The position numbers were made by a program, and so were the translations under genes. The notes below the pieces were generated by a model, which was given only the letters and a program-made list of their open reading frames with translations, was not told the DNA's origin and made no database searches. Positions 32,488 to 41,112 of a DNA stretch of 61,054 bases are shown here, piece after piece; position 1 is the stretch's first letter, and the number at the start of each line of letters is the position of its first letter. Origin of the DNA: CAYFPX01 sp964501915 (lineage in GTDB: Bacteria; Myxococcota_A; UBA796; CAJQPC01); NCBI GenBank assembly GCA_964501915.1, contig CAZCVP010000015.1:1-61054 (forward strand), read 5' to 3'.

Positions 32488-34361
32488 TGGACCCGTCCGC
32501 TCCCGAGATCGCCAACGCGCAGTTCCAGCTCGGCAAGGCCCTCGAGCAGGCCCGGGCCGGCGAGGACCAGGAGCTCAGCACCCAGGTCCGCGAGCGCGGC
32601 GAGGCGATGGTCTTCCTCCTGGCGGGCCTGTTGCGCCTCACCAAGGTCCACAGCCTGGACAACGACGCCTTCGATCTGCCCGTGCGGGAGTTCTGCGAGG
32701 CGCTGAGGGTGATGTCCGCGCTGCTGGGCGCGATCCACGTCGCCCTGGTCGAGGGCCAGGTCTACGTCAACGACATCCGCATCCGCTTCGACGCCCGCAC
32801 CGACAGCGGCGCCTGGATGGGCGACGAGATGTGCCGCCACCACGTCGGCGGGTTCTCGTTCCACATGGAGCCCACGGACGCCCAGATGCGGACCTTCCTT
32901 GAGCTGGCCTCGCGCCCGGCCCGCGAGGGCCAGAGCCCGCGGCTCGACTTCCAGAAGGACCTCAACGCTGCCGGCCTCGGGGGCATCGAGCTGGCGCCGA
33001 TCTTCCGCTTCCGTCTCCACGGCGAGCAGGTCCGCAGCGTCGACCGCTCGCTGAAGCAGGTCTACACCAAGTGCTCGCGGCTGGTGTCCGAGGCCTGGGG
33101 CAACCTCTGCGCCCAGCGGACCCCGAATCCCCTGCCCGTCCGCCGGATGGTCACCGACCTCATCGACATGGGGGGCAGCGACGACAAGGGCCAGGTCCTG
33201 GAGTCCCGCTACGACCCGCGCGCACCGGCCTACGTCAACCACTCGATCCAGGTGGCGGCGCTCTCGCTCTTGATCGCCCGAGCGATGGGCATGACGGAGG
33301 CCTCGCTCTCGGACCTCGGCGTCGCCGCCGTCTACCACGACGTCGGCTACACGGTCAGCGAGGAGGGCTACCCGCCCCCCTTCGAGCGACACGGGAGCGC
33401 CGGGGCCCGCGCCTTCCTCCGCCAGCGCGGCTTCCACCAGGCCAAGATCCGGAGAATGCTGGTGTGCATCCAGCACCACCGGGACTTCGACGCCACGCCG
33501 AAGCCCTCGCTCTACAGCCGCATCGTGCGCATCGCCGAGGACTTCGACACCCTCACCCGCATCCGGCCCGACGGCCCGCTGATGGCGCCCTCGGAGGCCC
33601 TGCGTCGCATGCTCGCCGCCTCGGGCCGGCGCTACGACCCGGACCTGCTCCAGGTCTTCGTCAACGAGGTCGGCCTCTACCCACCGGGCAGCCTGCTGGA
33701 GCTCGAGGACGGGGCGTGGGGGGTCGTGGTCAGCGGCGCCCGCTCCCGCGAGACCTTCGCCACCCCGCTGGTGCGGGTGGTGCGCCTGCCCGACGGGGAG
33801 CCGCCGGAGCACGACTACATCGTGGACCTCGCCGAGGCGTCGAGCATCCGGCGGGTGATCACGCCCCAGGACACCAACGACTGGGAGCGCACCGTCATCT
33901 ACGAGGTCGAGCCGGAGCCAGAGCCGGAGCCCGAGCCGGCCCCGGCCGAAGAGGTCGAGCTCTCCGCCGAGTCCGAGGACGGCCCCGCTGCCCAGCCCGA
34001 CGAGACCTCGCTGAGCGGCTCCCAGCCCGGCTCCGTGCACTCCCAGGAGCCCAGCGGAGCGGTCAGCAGCATCCTCGCCCAGCTCGAGGCCCGCCGCCGC
34101 AAGGGGGGCTCGGTCGAGTCCTCCGCGCCGATCCTGGAGGAGGAGGACGAGGCCCTGCTCTCGGAGCTCCAGAGGGAGGGCGAGTACCTGCCCGAGCTGC
34201 TGGACGATGAAGAAGCCGCCGAGGTGTTCGCGACCGAGGAGCCCGAGGTGGAGATCAAGGTCGACGAGGCCGAGCGCACCACCGAGGCCCAGGCGGACGA
34301 GCTGGACCTGCTGGCCTCGATGTTCTCCAGTCGGGGGCCGAAGCGGAAGAAGCGGCGGTAG
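32487..34361 (+). CDS. HD-domain (HD-GYP-like, GYP lost) protein with long acidic tail
   Basis: 624 residues. The N-terminal domain (30-170) is related to that of the upstream gene. An HD-type phosphohydrolase domain lies at about 240-400: NHSIQVAALS, VYHDVGY (HD pair near 283), ERHGSAGA, CIQHHRDFD and IVRIAEDFDTLTR. Spacing of the histidines is as in HD-GYP c-di-GMP phosphodiesterases, but the GYP triplet after the HH is replaced by DATPKPS. The tail (460-624) is disordered, with a run of EP dipeptides, Ser/Glu-rich stretches and a basic end (RGPKRKKRR). Possible activities are a degenerate phosphodiesterase or a nucleotide-binding signalling protein. Translation is coupled to the HEAT-like gene. 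Confidence 0.82.
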   Translation: MDPSAPEIANAQFQLGKALEQARAGEDQELSTQVRERGEAMVFLLAGLLRLTKVHSLDNDAFDLPVREFCEALRVMSALLGAIHVALVEGQVYVNDIRIRFDARTDSGAWMGDEMCRHHVGGFSFHMEPTDAQMRTFLELASRPAREGQSPRLDFQKDLNAAGLGGIELAPIFRFRLHGEQVRSVDRSLKQVYTKCSRLVSEAWGNLCAQRTPNPLPVRRMVTDLIDMGGSDDKGQVLESRYDPRAPAYVNHSIQVAALSLLIARAMGMTEASLSDLGVAAVYHDVGYTVSEEGYPPPFERHGSAGARAFLRQRGFHQAKIRRMLVCIQHHRDFDATPKPSLYSRIVRIAEDFDTLTRIRPDGPLMAPSEALRRMLAASGRRYDPDLLQVFVNEVGLYPPGSLLELEDGAWGVVVSGARSRETFATPLVRVVRLPDGEPPEHDYIVDLAEASSIRRVITPQDTNDWERTVIYEVEPEPEPEPEPAPAEEVELSAESEDGPAAQPDETSLSGSQPGSVHSQEPSGAVSSILAQLEARRRKGGSVESSAPILEEEDEALLSELQREGEYLPELLDDEEAAEVFATEEPEVEIKVDEAERTTEAQADELDLLASMFSSRGPKRKKRR

Positions 34362-34717
34362 GAGCCGTCCACGCCCCGGCCACGACGACCGTGGACCGCG
34401 TGGGCACCGTCGATGGGGGGGGGACGGGGTGATCCCTCTCCAGCCGGCACCGCGGTCAGCGCCGAAGTGTCCGGGGCGCACCGGTCCCGACCACGCCGAG
34501 TCCACCCAGATCGCCGCCCCCGCACACCGAGTCCCCCGAGATCGCCGCCCTGGGAGGTGACCCGCGGAGCTCCAGCAGCCAAGTGCCTGAAATTCCGTCC
34601 GACGCTGCCGGCGAGAGAGCCCACCAGGGCCGCAGGCGGCAATCTGAAGGCACTCGGTGCGACGACCCTCGCCGTCCGGCCTCCACGTTCCTCGCCCCCG
34701 AGCCGGTCGGAGGGCCG
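34362..34717. other. Intergenic region between convergent genes, no gene seen
   Basis: This 356-bp stretch lies between the ends of the HD-domain gene and the App1-like gene. It has short open frames on both strands but none with coding composition or a ribosome-binding site, and no recognisable RNA gene or repeat. Confidence 0.6.
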
Positions 34718-35698
34718 CTACCCCTTCGAGATCCGCCTCCCGAAGCGCCTCACCAGCCCCAGGTAGTCCGCGACCTCCGGCGGGGCTGGCGGCTGGTAGC
34801 GCACGCCATCCCCCAGCCAGCGGACCCGGCGCTCGCCGTGCTCCAGCACCGCCTGGACCGCGGCGTCGTCGGTCTGGCCGCGGCTGGCGAGCTGCTGGAG
34901 GGCCTCGACGGAGACGTGGCCCCGGCGGGCGATGTCCTGGACGAGGTTGCCGATGCGGTTGGCGTCCAGGTGCTCGGCCCGCGTCACCTCCTTGAGCACC
35001 GCCAGCACGCCGCGCTCGTCGAGCTGCTCGGCGCCGTAGAGCACCAGCGCCGCCTGCAGCCAGGAGTGCACCGGGATCACCCGGGTCCCCAGGGGCCGGA
35101 AGCGGGCCGGCGGCATGCCCCGGTCCAGGTGGATGAAGACCCGATCCACCACCTCGGCCGTCGAGACCTGCGCCAAGAGCCCCAGGGCCTCGTCGATGCG
35201 GTCGGGGTAGGCGCCGCTGGCCTCGAGGATCCGCGAGACGTCGCCCGCGTCCAGCCGCCCCGCCACCGCGTCGGCGAACACCGAGTAGACCAGCGCGTCG
35301 ATCTCGGCGTCGTCGCCGAAGTGGGTCTCCGTCACCCCGCGGCCCAGCCCGATCCGACCTCGGAGCAGGGCCGGCAGCTTGTAGCCGAACTGGCCGCGGA
35401 TCGCGCGCAGGCGACCTCGCCGCAGGTTGCCGAGGTTGTCCTTGAGGTGGAGCTCGTCGAAGCGCACCCCGTCCAACTCCAGCTTGCGCTCCAGGACCTC
35501 GCGGAGCTGGGTCGGCGAGCCGGAGATGAAGACCACCCTGCAGCCCGGACGCGAGGACAGGGCCCGCAACAGCGCCGCGCTCCCCGGCACGTTGCGCTTG
35601 GCCTCGGCGGGCTCCAGGGCGCTGCGGATCAGGCCGCGGACCGAGTCGAAGTCCGTCGCCAGGTAGGTCTTGTCCAGGTCCCAGCGGTAGATGTGCAC
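34718..35698 (-). CDS. App1-like (DUF2183) HAD-type phosphatase
   Basis: 326 residues from GTG 35698. HAD-fold signatures: first motif YRWDLDKTYLATDFDS at residues 4-19 (DxDxT with Asp nucleophile D7 and D9), second motif FISGSPTQLREV near 57, then LHLKDN with the motif III Lys, and FGDDAEIDALVYS as motif IV near 128. The combination SGSP plus GDDxxxD is that of the phosphatidate phosphatase App1 catalytic domain. The C-terminal half is helical and unassigned. It probably dephosphorylates a lipid or other small phosphate; no signal peptide. It lies 18 bases downstream of the ROK kinase gene on the same strand. Confidence 0.8.
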   Translation of the reverse strand: MHIYRWDLDKTYLATDFDSVRGLIRSALEPAEAKRNVPGSAALLRALSSRPGCRVVFISGSPTQLREVLERKLELDGVRFDELHLKDNLGNLRRGRLRAIRGQFGYKLPALLRGRIGLGRGVTETHFGDDAEIDALVYSVFADAVAGRLDAGDVSRILEASGAYPDRIDEALGLLAQVSTAEVVDRVFIHLDRGMPPARFRPLGTRVIPVHSWLQAALVLYGAEQLDERGVLAVLKEVTRAEHLDANRIGNLVQDIARRGHVSVEALQQLASRGQTDDAAVQAVLEHGERRVRWLGDGVRYQPPAPPEVADYLGLVRRFGRRISKG

Positions 35699-35716
35699 GG
35701 CGAGAGTCTAAGAGGC

Positions 35717-37027
35717 TCAGCCGACCAGGCGCTGGAAGCCGCGCAGGGGCGCCTCCAGCACGGGGGCCCTGGCGGCGGCCACGGCACCGTCGAAGGCGGG
35801 GTCACGGGCGATCTGGAAGCGGGGCCCCTGGCGCAGCGCGGCCAGGCGCCGGGCCACCGCCCGACCCAGGTGGGGGCCCGTGGGCCCCTGGATCATGCCG
35901 CCACCGAGCTCCGCGGTCTCCAGGCCCGGCAGGACCGCCAGCGCCTCGCGGATCGCCCCGACCAGCAGCGCGGCCGTCCACTCCACGAGCTGCATCGCCA
36001 CCGGGTCTCCGGCGCGGTGGAGGTCTCGCCAGGCGAAGCCCGCCTGGGCGGGGCTCACGGGGCGACCGGTCCGCTCGCTCAGCGTGCGGGCCACCCCGTA
36101 GTTCGAGAGGTAGGCCTTCATCGCACCCCGCAGCGGGAGGTAGGTGTGGGGCCTCGCACCGGGCCCGATGTCCACCACCAGCCGCCCCAGCTCCGAGGCG
36201 GAGACGGTGCCATCGGCGTCGATCCAGCAGCCGCCGAAGGAGGTCCCGATCTGGACCCGAAGGTAGCGCCGCAGACCCTCCCCGCTCAGGGCCCGCCCCA
36301 GGTTGGCCAGGTCGTTGTAGATCACCACCGGACCGTCGACCAGCCCCTGGGCGACGAGGTCCGGCAGCGCCTCCAGCGCCTCCACGCTGCCCAGGCGCTC
36401 TCGCATCACGGTGCTCAGGCCCACCACCTGACCCTGCACGCCCATCGGTGACGCCAGGCCGATGCCCAGCGAGCGGGCCCCCTGCCCGGCACACACCTCG
36501 CTCACCAGGGCCCGAGACCGCTCGACGAGCGAGCCGACCCCGCGGCTGTCCCCGGGCCAGGTCGGCCCCTGGGCGGTCCGCACCACCCCGCCGTCCACCA
36601 GGGCGCAGGCCTTGATGTTGGTGCCGCCGATGTCCAGCCCGACAGCCAGGCCGGCTCGGACACCGCCCGGCTGTTCCTGCCGCGCCGGCAGGTCTCGGGC
36701 CTCGCCCGGCCCCGGATCGGTCGGGTCGTCCCCCTCCAGCCGGATCGGCACCGCGTGGACCCGGCGGATGCCGCCCAGCAGGGGCTCGAGCACCGCCTCC
36801 GGCACCGGGGCATCCAGGACCACGCTCAGGGGCTGGAGGAAGAGGCAGCCGTTGTGGAGTCGGCAGATCACGGCCTCCGCGCCCGTGGCGTCCGCCGGAG
36901 CGAAGAAGCGAAAGGTGCGCTCGCGGCTGCCGCGACCGAGGGCGAAGCGGTACCGCACGGTCCAGGGGACGGCACGGCGGTCCTGGCGCCAGGAGTCGAA
37001 GCGTTCGGCGAGGGTGGTCGGGAGCAT
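35717..37027 (-). CDS. ROK-family sugar kinase-like protein with N-terminal extension
   Basis: 436 residues. The ROK/ASKHA core starts near residue 127 with GLDIGGTNIKACALVDGG (phosphate-binding loop), continues with SLGIGLASPMG, VVIYNDLANLGRA (catalytic Asp in the D-x-N-x-x region), QIGTSFGGCWIDADG, and AELGGGMIQGPTG near 385. The usual ROK zinc motif (Cys-rich) is not visible. The first 125 residues form a separate domain with FRFFAPADATGAEAVICRL, of unknown role. A glucokinase-like or N-acetylsugar kinase activity is likely. It is followed directly by the App1-like phosphatase gene and has no obvious sugar operon around it. Confidence 0.82.
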   Translation of the reverse strand: MLPTTLAERFDSWRQDRRAVPWTVRYRFALGRGSRERTFRFFAPADATGAEAVICRLHNGCLFLQPLSVVLDAPVPEAVLEPLLGGIRRVHAVPIRLEGDDPTDPGPGEARDLPARQEQPGGVRAGLAVGLDIGGTNIKACALVDGGVVRTAQGPTWPGDSRGVGSLVERSRALVSEVCAGQGARSLGIGLASPMGVQGQVVGLSTVMRERLGSVEALEALPDLVAQGLVDGPVVIYNDLANLGRALSGEGLRRYLRVQIGTSFGGCWIDADGTVSASELGRLVVDIGPGARPHTYLPLRGAMKAYLSNYGVARTLSERTGRPVSPAQAGFAWRDLHRAGDPVAMQLVEWTAALLVGAIREALAVLPGLETAELGGGMIQGPTGPHLGRAVARRLAALRQGPRFQIARDPAFDGAVAAARAPVLEAPLRGFQRLVG

Positions 37028-37117
37028 CCGGACAACATCGCCCGTCGCCGGGACAGGCGGGAGGGCCGGGACCGGGTTGTCGCGGGGTTGTTGCGACGGG
37101 CGGCCCGCCCGAGTGGC

Positions 37118-38101
37118 TCAGCCCCCCTTCAGCCACCTCGCCGCCTGGCGAGCGTAGTAGGTCAGGATCACGTCGGCCCCGGCCCGCCGGATCGCCAGCA
37201 GCGACTCCAGCGCGACCGCCCGCTCGGCGAGCCAGCCGTTGGCGCTGGCGGCCTTGATCATCGCGTACTCCCCCGACACCTGGTAGGCGGCGATCGGCAG
37301 CACCGTGGCCTCAGCCAGGGCCCGGATCACGTCGAGGTAGGGCCCCGCGGGCTTGACCATCACCATGTCCGCCCCCTCCTCCTCGTCGAGGCGGAGCTCG
37401 CGGAGGGCCTCGCGCACATTCGCCGGGTCCATCTGGTAGGTCTTCTTGTCCCCCTGCCCCGGGTGGCTGTCCAGGGCGTCCCGGAAGGGCCCGTAGTAGG
37501 CCGAGGCGTACTTGGCCGTGTAGGACAGGATCGCCACGTCGGTGTAGCCGTGGGCGTCGAGGGCGTCGCGGATGGCGCCCACGCGGCCGTCCATCATGTC
37601 GCTGGGCGCGACCACGTCGGCTCCGGCCTTGGCCTGGCTCAGGGCCTGCTTGACCAGCACCTCGAGGGTCTCGTCGTTGAGGATGGTGCCATCGGCCGAC
37701 ACCAGCCCGTCCTGTCCGGCGCTGGAGTAGGGGTCCAGCGCCACGTCGGTGACCAGCACCAGCTCACCGAAGCGCTTCTTGAGCGCCCTGAGCGAGCGCT
37801 GGACCAGGCCGTGGGGGTGGTAGGCGTGGTGGGCGTCGCGGGTCTTGTGGGCGTCCGGCTCCGCCGGGAAGAGCACCACCGCTCCCACGCCGTCCTCCAG
37901 GGCGCCTTCGGCCTCCCGCAGCAGCCCCTCGGGGCTCAGCCGCGAGCAGCCCGGCATCGACGGGATCGGCTCGTCGCTGGCGTCGTCGTGGATGAACAGC
38001 GGGTAGATGAAGCGGTCCGGCGTGAGCTCGGTCTCCCGGGTGAAGGCCCGGAGCACCGGGTTGCGACGGTTGCGGCGGGGGCGCTCGTTGGGAAAGGGCA
38101 T
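37118..38101 (-). CDS. hemB: Delta-aminolevulinic acid dehydratase (porphobilinogen synthase)
   Basis: 327 residues, full length. It condenses two 5-aminolevulinate molecules to porphobilinogen in haem biosynthesis. The active-site lysines are in SYTAKYASAYYGPFRDA and MVKPAGPYLD, with YQVSGEYAM also conserved. The catalytic-zinc cysteine triad of zinc-type enzymes (DVCLCxYTSHGHCG) is replaced by DVALDPYSSAGQDG, so it belongs to the Mg-dependent or zinc-free class. I chose ATG 38101, six bases after GGAG, over the GTG at 38104, which is too close. It lies 25 bases downstream of the yedK-type gene on the same strand. Confidence 0.96.
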   Translation of the reverse strand: MPFPNERPRRNRRNPVLRAFTRETELTPDRFIYPLFIHDDASDEPIPSMPGCSRLSPEGLLREAEGALEDGVGAVVLFPAEPDAHKTRDAHHAYHPHGLVQRSLRALKKRFGELVLVTDVALDPYSSAGQDGLVSADGTILNDETLEVLVKQALSQAKAGADVVAPSDMMDGRVGAIRDALDAHGYTDVAILSYTAKYASAYYGPFRDALDSHPGQGDKKTYQMDPANVREALRELRLDEEEGADMVMVKPAGPYLDVIRALAEATVLPIAAYQVSGEYAMIKAASANGWLAERAVALESLLAIRRAGADVILTYYARQAARWLKGG

Positions 38102-38126
38102 CACGGGCTCCTGGAGCAGCCTCCGC

Positions 38127-38801
38127 CTAAGCCCCTGGCCGCACCTCTTCCAGCAGTCCAGGGCCCTGGTTGCGCACGTTGTTGACGAGGGGCACCACCT
38201 CGGTCAGCTCCCAGTCCTCGGCCGGCGACGGCACCAGGAGCGGCGCGATGGCCTCGACCTCGGTCAGGGTCGGGTCCAGCCACAGCGCCTGCTGCTCGGG
38301 CGGGATCACCACCGGCATGCGCCCGTGCACGGCGCTCAGGGTGTCGTTGGCGGTGGCCGTGAGGATCGCGAAGGACTCGATCGGCTCCTCGCCCCGTGTC
38401 CAGCGCTCCCAGATCCCGGCGAAGACCACCGGGGCCCGGTCGCGCCGCCGGGCGACGAAGGGGCGCCGGGAGCGGCCCTCCCGCAGCCACTCGTAGAAGC
38501 CGTCGGCGAAGACCAGGCAGCGCCGCTGCCGCAGGGCCCGCCTGAAGGAGGCCTTCTCCGCGGCCGTCTCGCTGCGGGCGTTGATCAGGGTCGGCAGCTT
38601 CGGTGGCCGGGCCCAGCCGGGCACGAGCCCCCAGCGCAGGTGCGCCACCTCCCGCGGCGCGTCGGCGTCCACCCGGCGCAGCACGGCGAGCTGCTGGGTC
38701 GGCGCGGCGTTGTAGCGGACCGACAGGGTGAACGGCAGCGTGATCTGGTAGATGGCGGCCAGCACGTCGGCGTCGGTCGTCTGGAGGAATCGCCCGCACA
38801 T
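38127..38801 (-). CDS. yedK: SOS response-associated (YedK/HMCES) DNA-protein crosslinking enzyme
   Basis: 224 residues, normal size. The protein starts MCGRF; after Met removal Cys2 is the residue that crosslinks to abasic sites in single-stranded DNA. Other family signatures: YNAAPTQ, LRWGLVPGW, INARSET, CLVFADGFYEW, FAILTATAN and HGRMPVVI (catalytic His). It protects abasic sites during replication. It is transcribed toward hemB, with 65 bases to the divergent lipoprotein gene. Assignment is secure from the motif set. Confidence 0.95.
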   Translation of the reverse strand: MCGRFLQTTDADVLAAIYQITLPFTLSVRYNAAPTQQLAVLRRVDADAPREVAHLRWGLVPGWARPPKLPTLINARSETAAEKASFRRALRQRRCLVFADGFYEWLREGRSRRPFVARRRDRAPVVFAGIWERWTRGEEPIESFAILTATANDTLSAVHGRMPVVIPPEQQALWLDPTLTEVEAIAPLLVPSPAEDWELTEVVPLVNNVRNQGPGLLEEVRPGA

Positions 38802-38867
38802 CGGCCGATCATAGCCAGCCCTCGCCGGTCTTCACGCCGGACCGGAAGTGCGGCATCATGGACCACG

Positions 38868-39317
38868 ATGTGGACGCTCCTGCTCGCGCTGCTCTCCGCC
38901 GGGTGTGGAGACACCGACACCACGGACGACACCGCGACCGGCGACTCCGCCGCCACCACGGACACCGTGGACACCCAGGACACCGAGGACACGGTCCCGG
39001 CCGGTCCCAGGGGCTGCGTGCAGGGGCGCTTGCGGGACTTCGACAACAACGCCGCCGGAGACCTGGCGGTGGCGGCCTGGTACCCGGAGGGCTGCACCGA
39101 GCTGGACAGCTCGACGTCGGCGGTGGACGGCAAGTTCTGCCTGGACGGCCTGCCGGTCGGCTACGAAGTCGAGGTCCAGGCGACCTTCGGCACCCGCTGC
39201 ACCTGGGTCCACTCCCGCCTCGAGACCACGGACCGCAAGGGGACCTGCGGCGATGCCTCCTGCCTCGATCTCGGCTCCTGGTTCGAGTGCGAGGGCGAGA
39301 CCGCCACCTGCCCCTGA
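38868..39317 (+). CDS. Small Cys-rich lipoprotein with DT-rich linker
   Basis: 149 residues. Lipobox LLALLSAGC, then a linker of Asp/Thr repeats (GDTDTTDDTATGDS, DTVDTQDTEDTV), then an 85-residue domain with six to eight cysteines (RGCVQGRL, YPEGCTELD, GKFCLDGLP, TRCTWVH, GTCGDASCLD), probably disulphide-bonded with a carboxypeptidase-regulatory-like beta sandwich (GKFCLDGLPVGYEVEVQA). Expected at the outer membrane. Function unknown. It starts at ATG 38868; the long in-frame extension upstream is antisense to yedK and hemB. Confidence 0.75.
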   Translation: MWTLLLALLSAGCGDTDTTDDTATGDSAATTDTVDTQDTEDTVPAGPRGCVQGRLRDFDNNAAGDLAVAAWYPEGCTELDSSTSAVDGKFCLDGLPVGYEVEVQATFGTRCTWVHSRLETTDRKGTCGDASCLDLGSWFECEGETATCP

Positions 39318-39344
39318 TGCCCCGCTGCCCCGGAGCCCCCTGAC

Positions 39345-39706
39345 GTGCAGATCCGCATGCTCGAAGCGGCGATCCCGACGACCCGCTACGCCCTCACCCG
39401 CGCCTTCTACGCCGAGGTCCTCGGACTCCCGATCGCCTCCGAAGGCCGCACCCACGTCTTCTTCGACGTCCAGGGAGCCCGGATCGCCGTGGTGGACGTG
39501 ACCGGCGGCGACGCCGCGGTGAGGCCTTCGGGCCACGGGGTCTACCTGGACCTGGCGGTCGACGACCTGTTCAGCATGCGCCGCCGGCTGCTGCGCGCCG
39601 GCCACGAGCTGCTCGACGAGCGCCGGGACGAGCACGGGGTCGCCATCACCGTGGAGGACCCGGAGGGCAACCTGCTGAACGTCTTCCAGGAGGGCAGCTT
39701 CGAAGG

Positions 39707-39710
<4 letters not shown>
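39345..39710 (+). CDS. VOC-superfamily (glyoxalase/bleomycin resistance-like) protein
   Basis: 121 residues from GTG 39345, the right size for a single VOC module pair. Typical features are TRAFYAEVLGLPIASEG near the N-terminus, VYLDLAVDDL in the middle, and the C-terminal VEDPEGNLLNVFQ, where the D-P-x-G-N turn precedes the usual metal-ligand Glu position (here Asn-Val-Phe-Gln, so Glu is replaced). It may therefore be a binding protein or a metal-independent enzyme. It overlaps the next small gene by four bases (ATGA). Confidence 0.85.
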
Positions 39711-39994
<284 letters not shown>

Positions 39995-40024
39995 ACGCCT
40001 GTCCACCTCCTCACCGGCTGCAAC

Positions 40025-40519
40025 GTGCTCGTGCTCGGCATCGATCCAGGTTCCGTCGCCACGGGCTACGCCCTGGTCCGACGGCACCGTGGACGCTACC
40101 GGCTGGTGGCGGCGGGTGCTCTGCGCACCCGCAGCAAGGACCCGATGCCGGAGCGCCTGGCGGTGATCCACGACGGGCTGGCCGCGCTGCTGACCGAGCA
40201 CCGCCCCGGGGCCGTCGCCATCGAAGCGATCTTCCGCCACCGCTCCTCGGAGTCCGCCCTGCGGCTCGGACAGGCCCGCGGCGTGGCGCTGCTGGCCGTC
40301 GGTCGCACCGGCCTGCCCCTGAGCGAGTACAACCCGATGACCATCAAGAAGACCGTGACCGGCTCCGGCCGGGCCGACAAGGCCTCCATCCGGCGCATGG
40401 TCGAGACCCTGGTCGGCGAGCCGATCGAGGGCTCCCACGACGCCGTCGACGCGGTGGCGATCGCCATCACCCACCTCGCCCACGCCCCGACCCGGCGAGC
40501 CCTGGAGGGTCGCTCGTGA
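40025..40519 (+). CDS. ruvC: Holliday junction resolvase RuvC
   Basis: 164 residues from GTG 40025. The catalytic carboxylates of the RNase H-like fold are all present: Asp7 in LGIDPGS, Glu in VAIEAIF near 68, and the pair in SHDAVDAVAIA near 138-142. It cleaves Holliday junctions symmetrically as part of the RuvABC resolvasome. NPMTIKKTVTGSGRADKASI is the conserved DNA-binding segment. First gene of ruvC-ruvA-ruvB, coupled to ruvA by a GTGA overlap. Confidence 0.97.
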   Translation: MLVLGIDPGSVATGYALVRRHRGRYRLVAAGALRTRSKDPMPERLAVIHDGLAALLTEHRPGAVAIEAIFRHRSSESALRLGQARGVALLAVGRTGLPLSEYNPMTIKKTVTGSGRADKASIRRMVETLVGEPIEGSHDAVDAVAIAITHLAHAPTRRALEGRS

Positions 40520-41112
40520 TCGCCCGGCTCCGCGGACGTGTCGTCGAGCGGATCGACGATCGGGTCGTGGTCGACGTGCAGGGGGTGGGGTACCTCGTCC
40601 ACGTCGATGCCCGCACCGCCCGCGACCTGGAGCTGGACACCGAGGTCACCCTCCACGTCTCGACCCGGGTCAAGGAGGACGCGATCACCCTCTATGGCTT
40701 CGACGACGCGGTCTCCCGGCTGGTCTTCGAGCGGCTGGTCGGCGTGAGCGGGGTCGGGCCCGCGACCGGCTTGTCGATCCTGGGGACCCTGAGCGTGGAG
40801 GAGATCGTGCGGGCGGTGGAGCAGGAGGACACCCGCAGCCTGAGCAAGGTCAAGGGCATCGGCCCCCGCACCGCCAAGCGGGTCTGCCTGGACCTCAAGG
40901 GCAAGCTGCCCGCCGCGATCCCGTTCGCGCCCCTGACCGCCAGGGGGCCGGCCCGTCCCGCGGATCCCCTGCCCCTGGCGCTGGCCCGGCTGGGCTACAA
41001 GCGCAGCGAGATCGACCAGGCCCTCGCCGAGCTGGAGCGGGCGGGCCTGGCCGAGGCCACCACCCAGGAGCGCCTGGGGGCTTCGCTCTCCTTCTTCTCG
41101 AGGTCCGAATGA
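40516..41112 (+). CDS. ruvA: Holliday junction branch migration protein RuvA
   Basis: 198 residues from GTG 40516. Domain I (OB-fold) begins IARLRGRVVER; domain II carries the two helix-hairpin-helix motifs VSGVGPATGLSIL and VKGIGPRTAKRVCLDLKGKL that grip the junction; domain III (ALARLGYKRSEIDQAL) contacts RuvB after a flexible linker. The tetramer holds the junction and loads RuvB. The start overlaps the ruvC stop and the stop overlaps ruvB (ATGA). Confidence 0.97.
   Translation: MIARLRGRVVERIDDRVVVDVQGVGYLVHVDARTARDLELDTEVTLHVSTRVKEDAITLYGFDDAVSRLVFERLVGVSGVGPATGLSILGTLSVEEIVRAVEQEDTRSLSKVKGIGPRTAKRVCLDLKGKLPAAIPFAPLTARGPARPADPLPLALARLGYKRSEIDQALAELERAGLAEATTQERLGASLSFFSRSE

Noticed and set aside
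34362..34717. Small RNA or tRNA in the largest ordinary intergenic gap
   Set aside because: No cloverleaf, no T-loop consensus, and no promoter/terminator pair could be identified.
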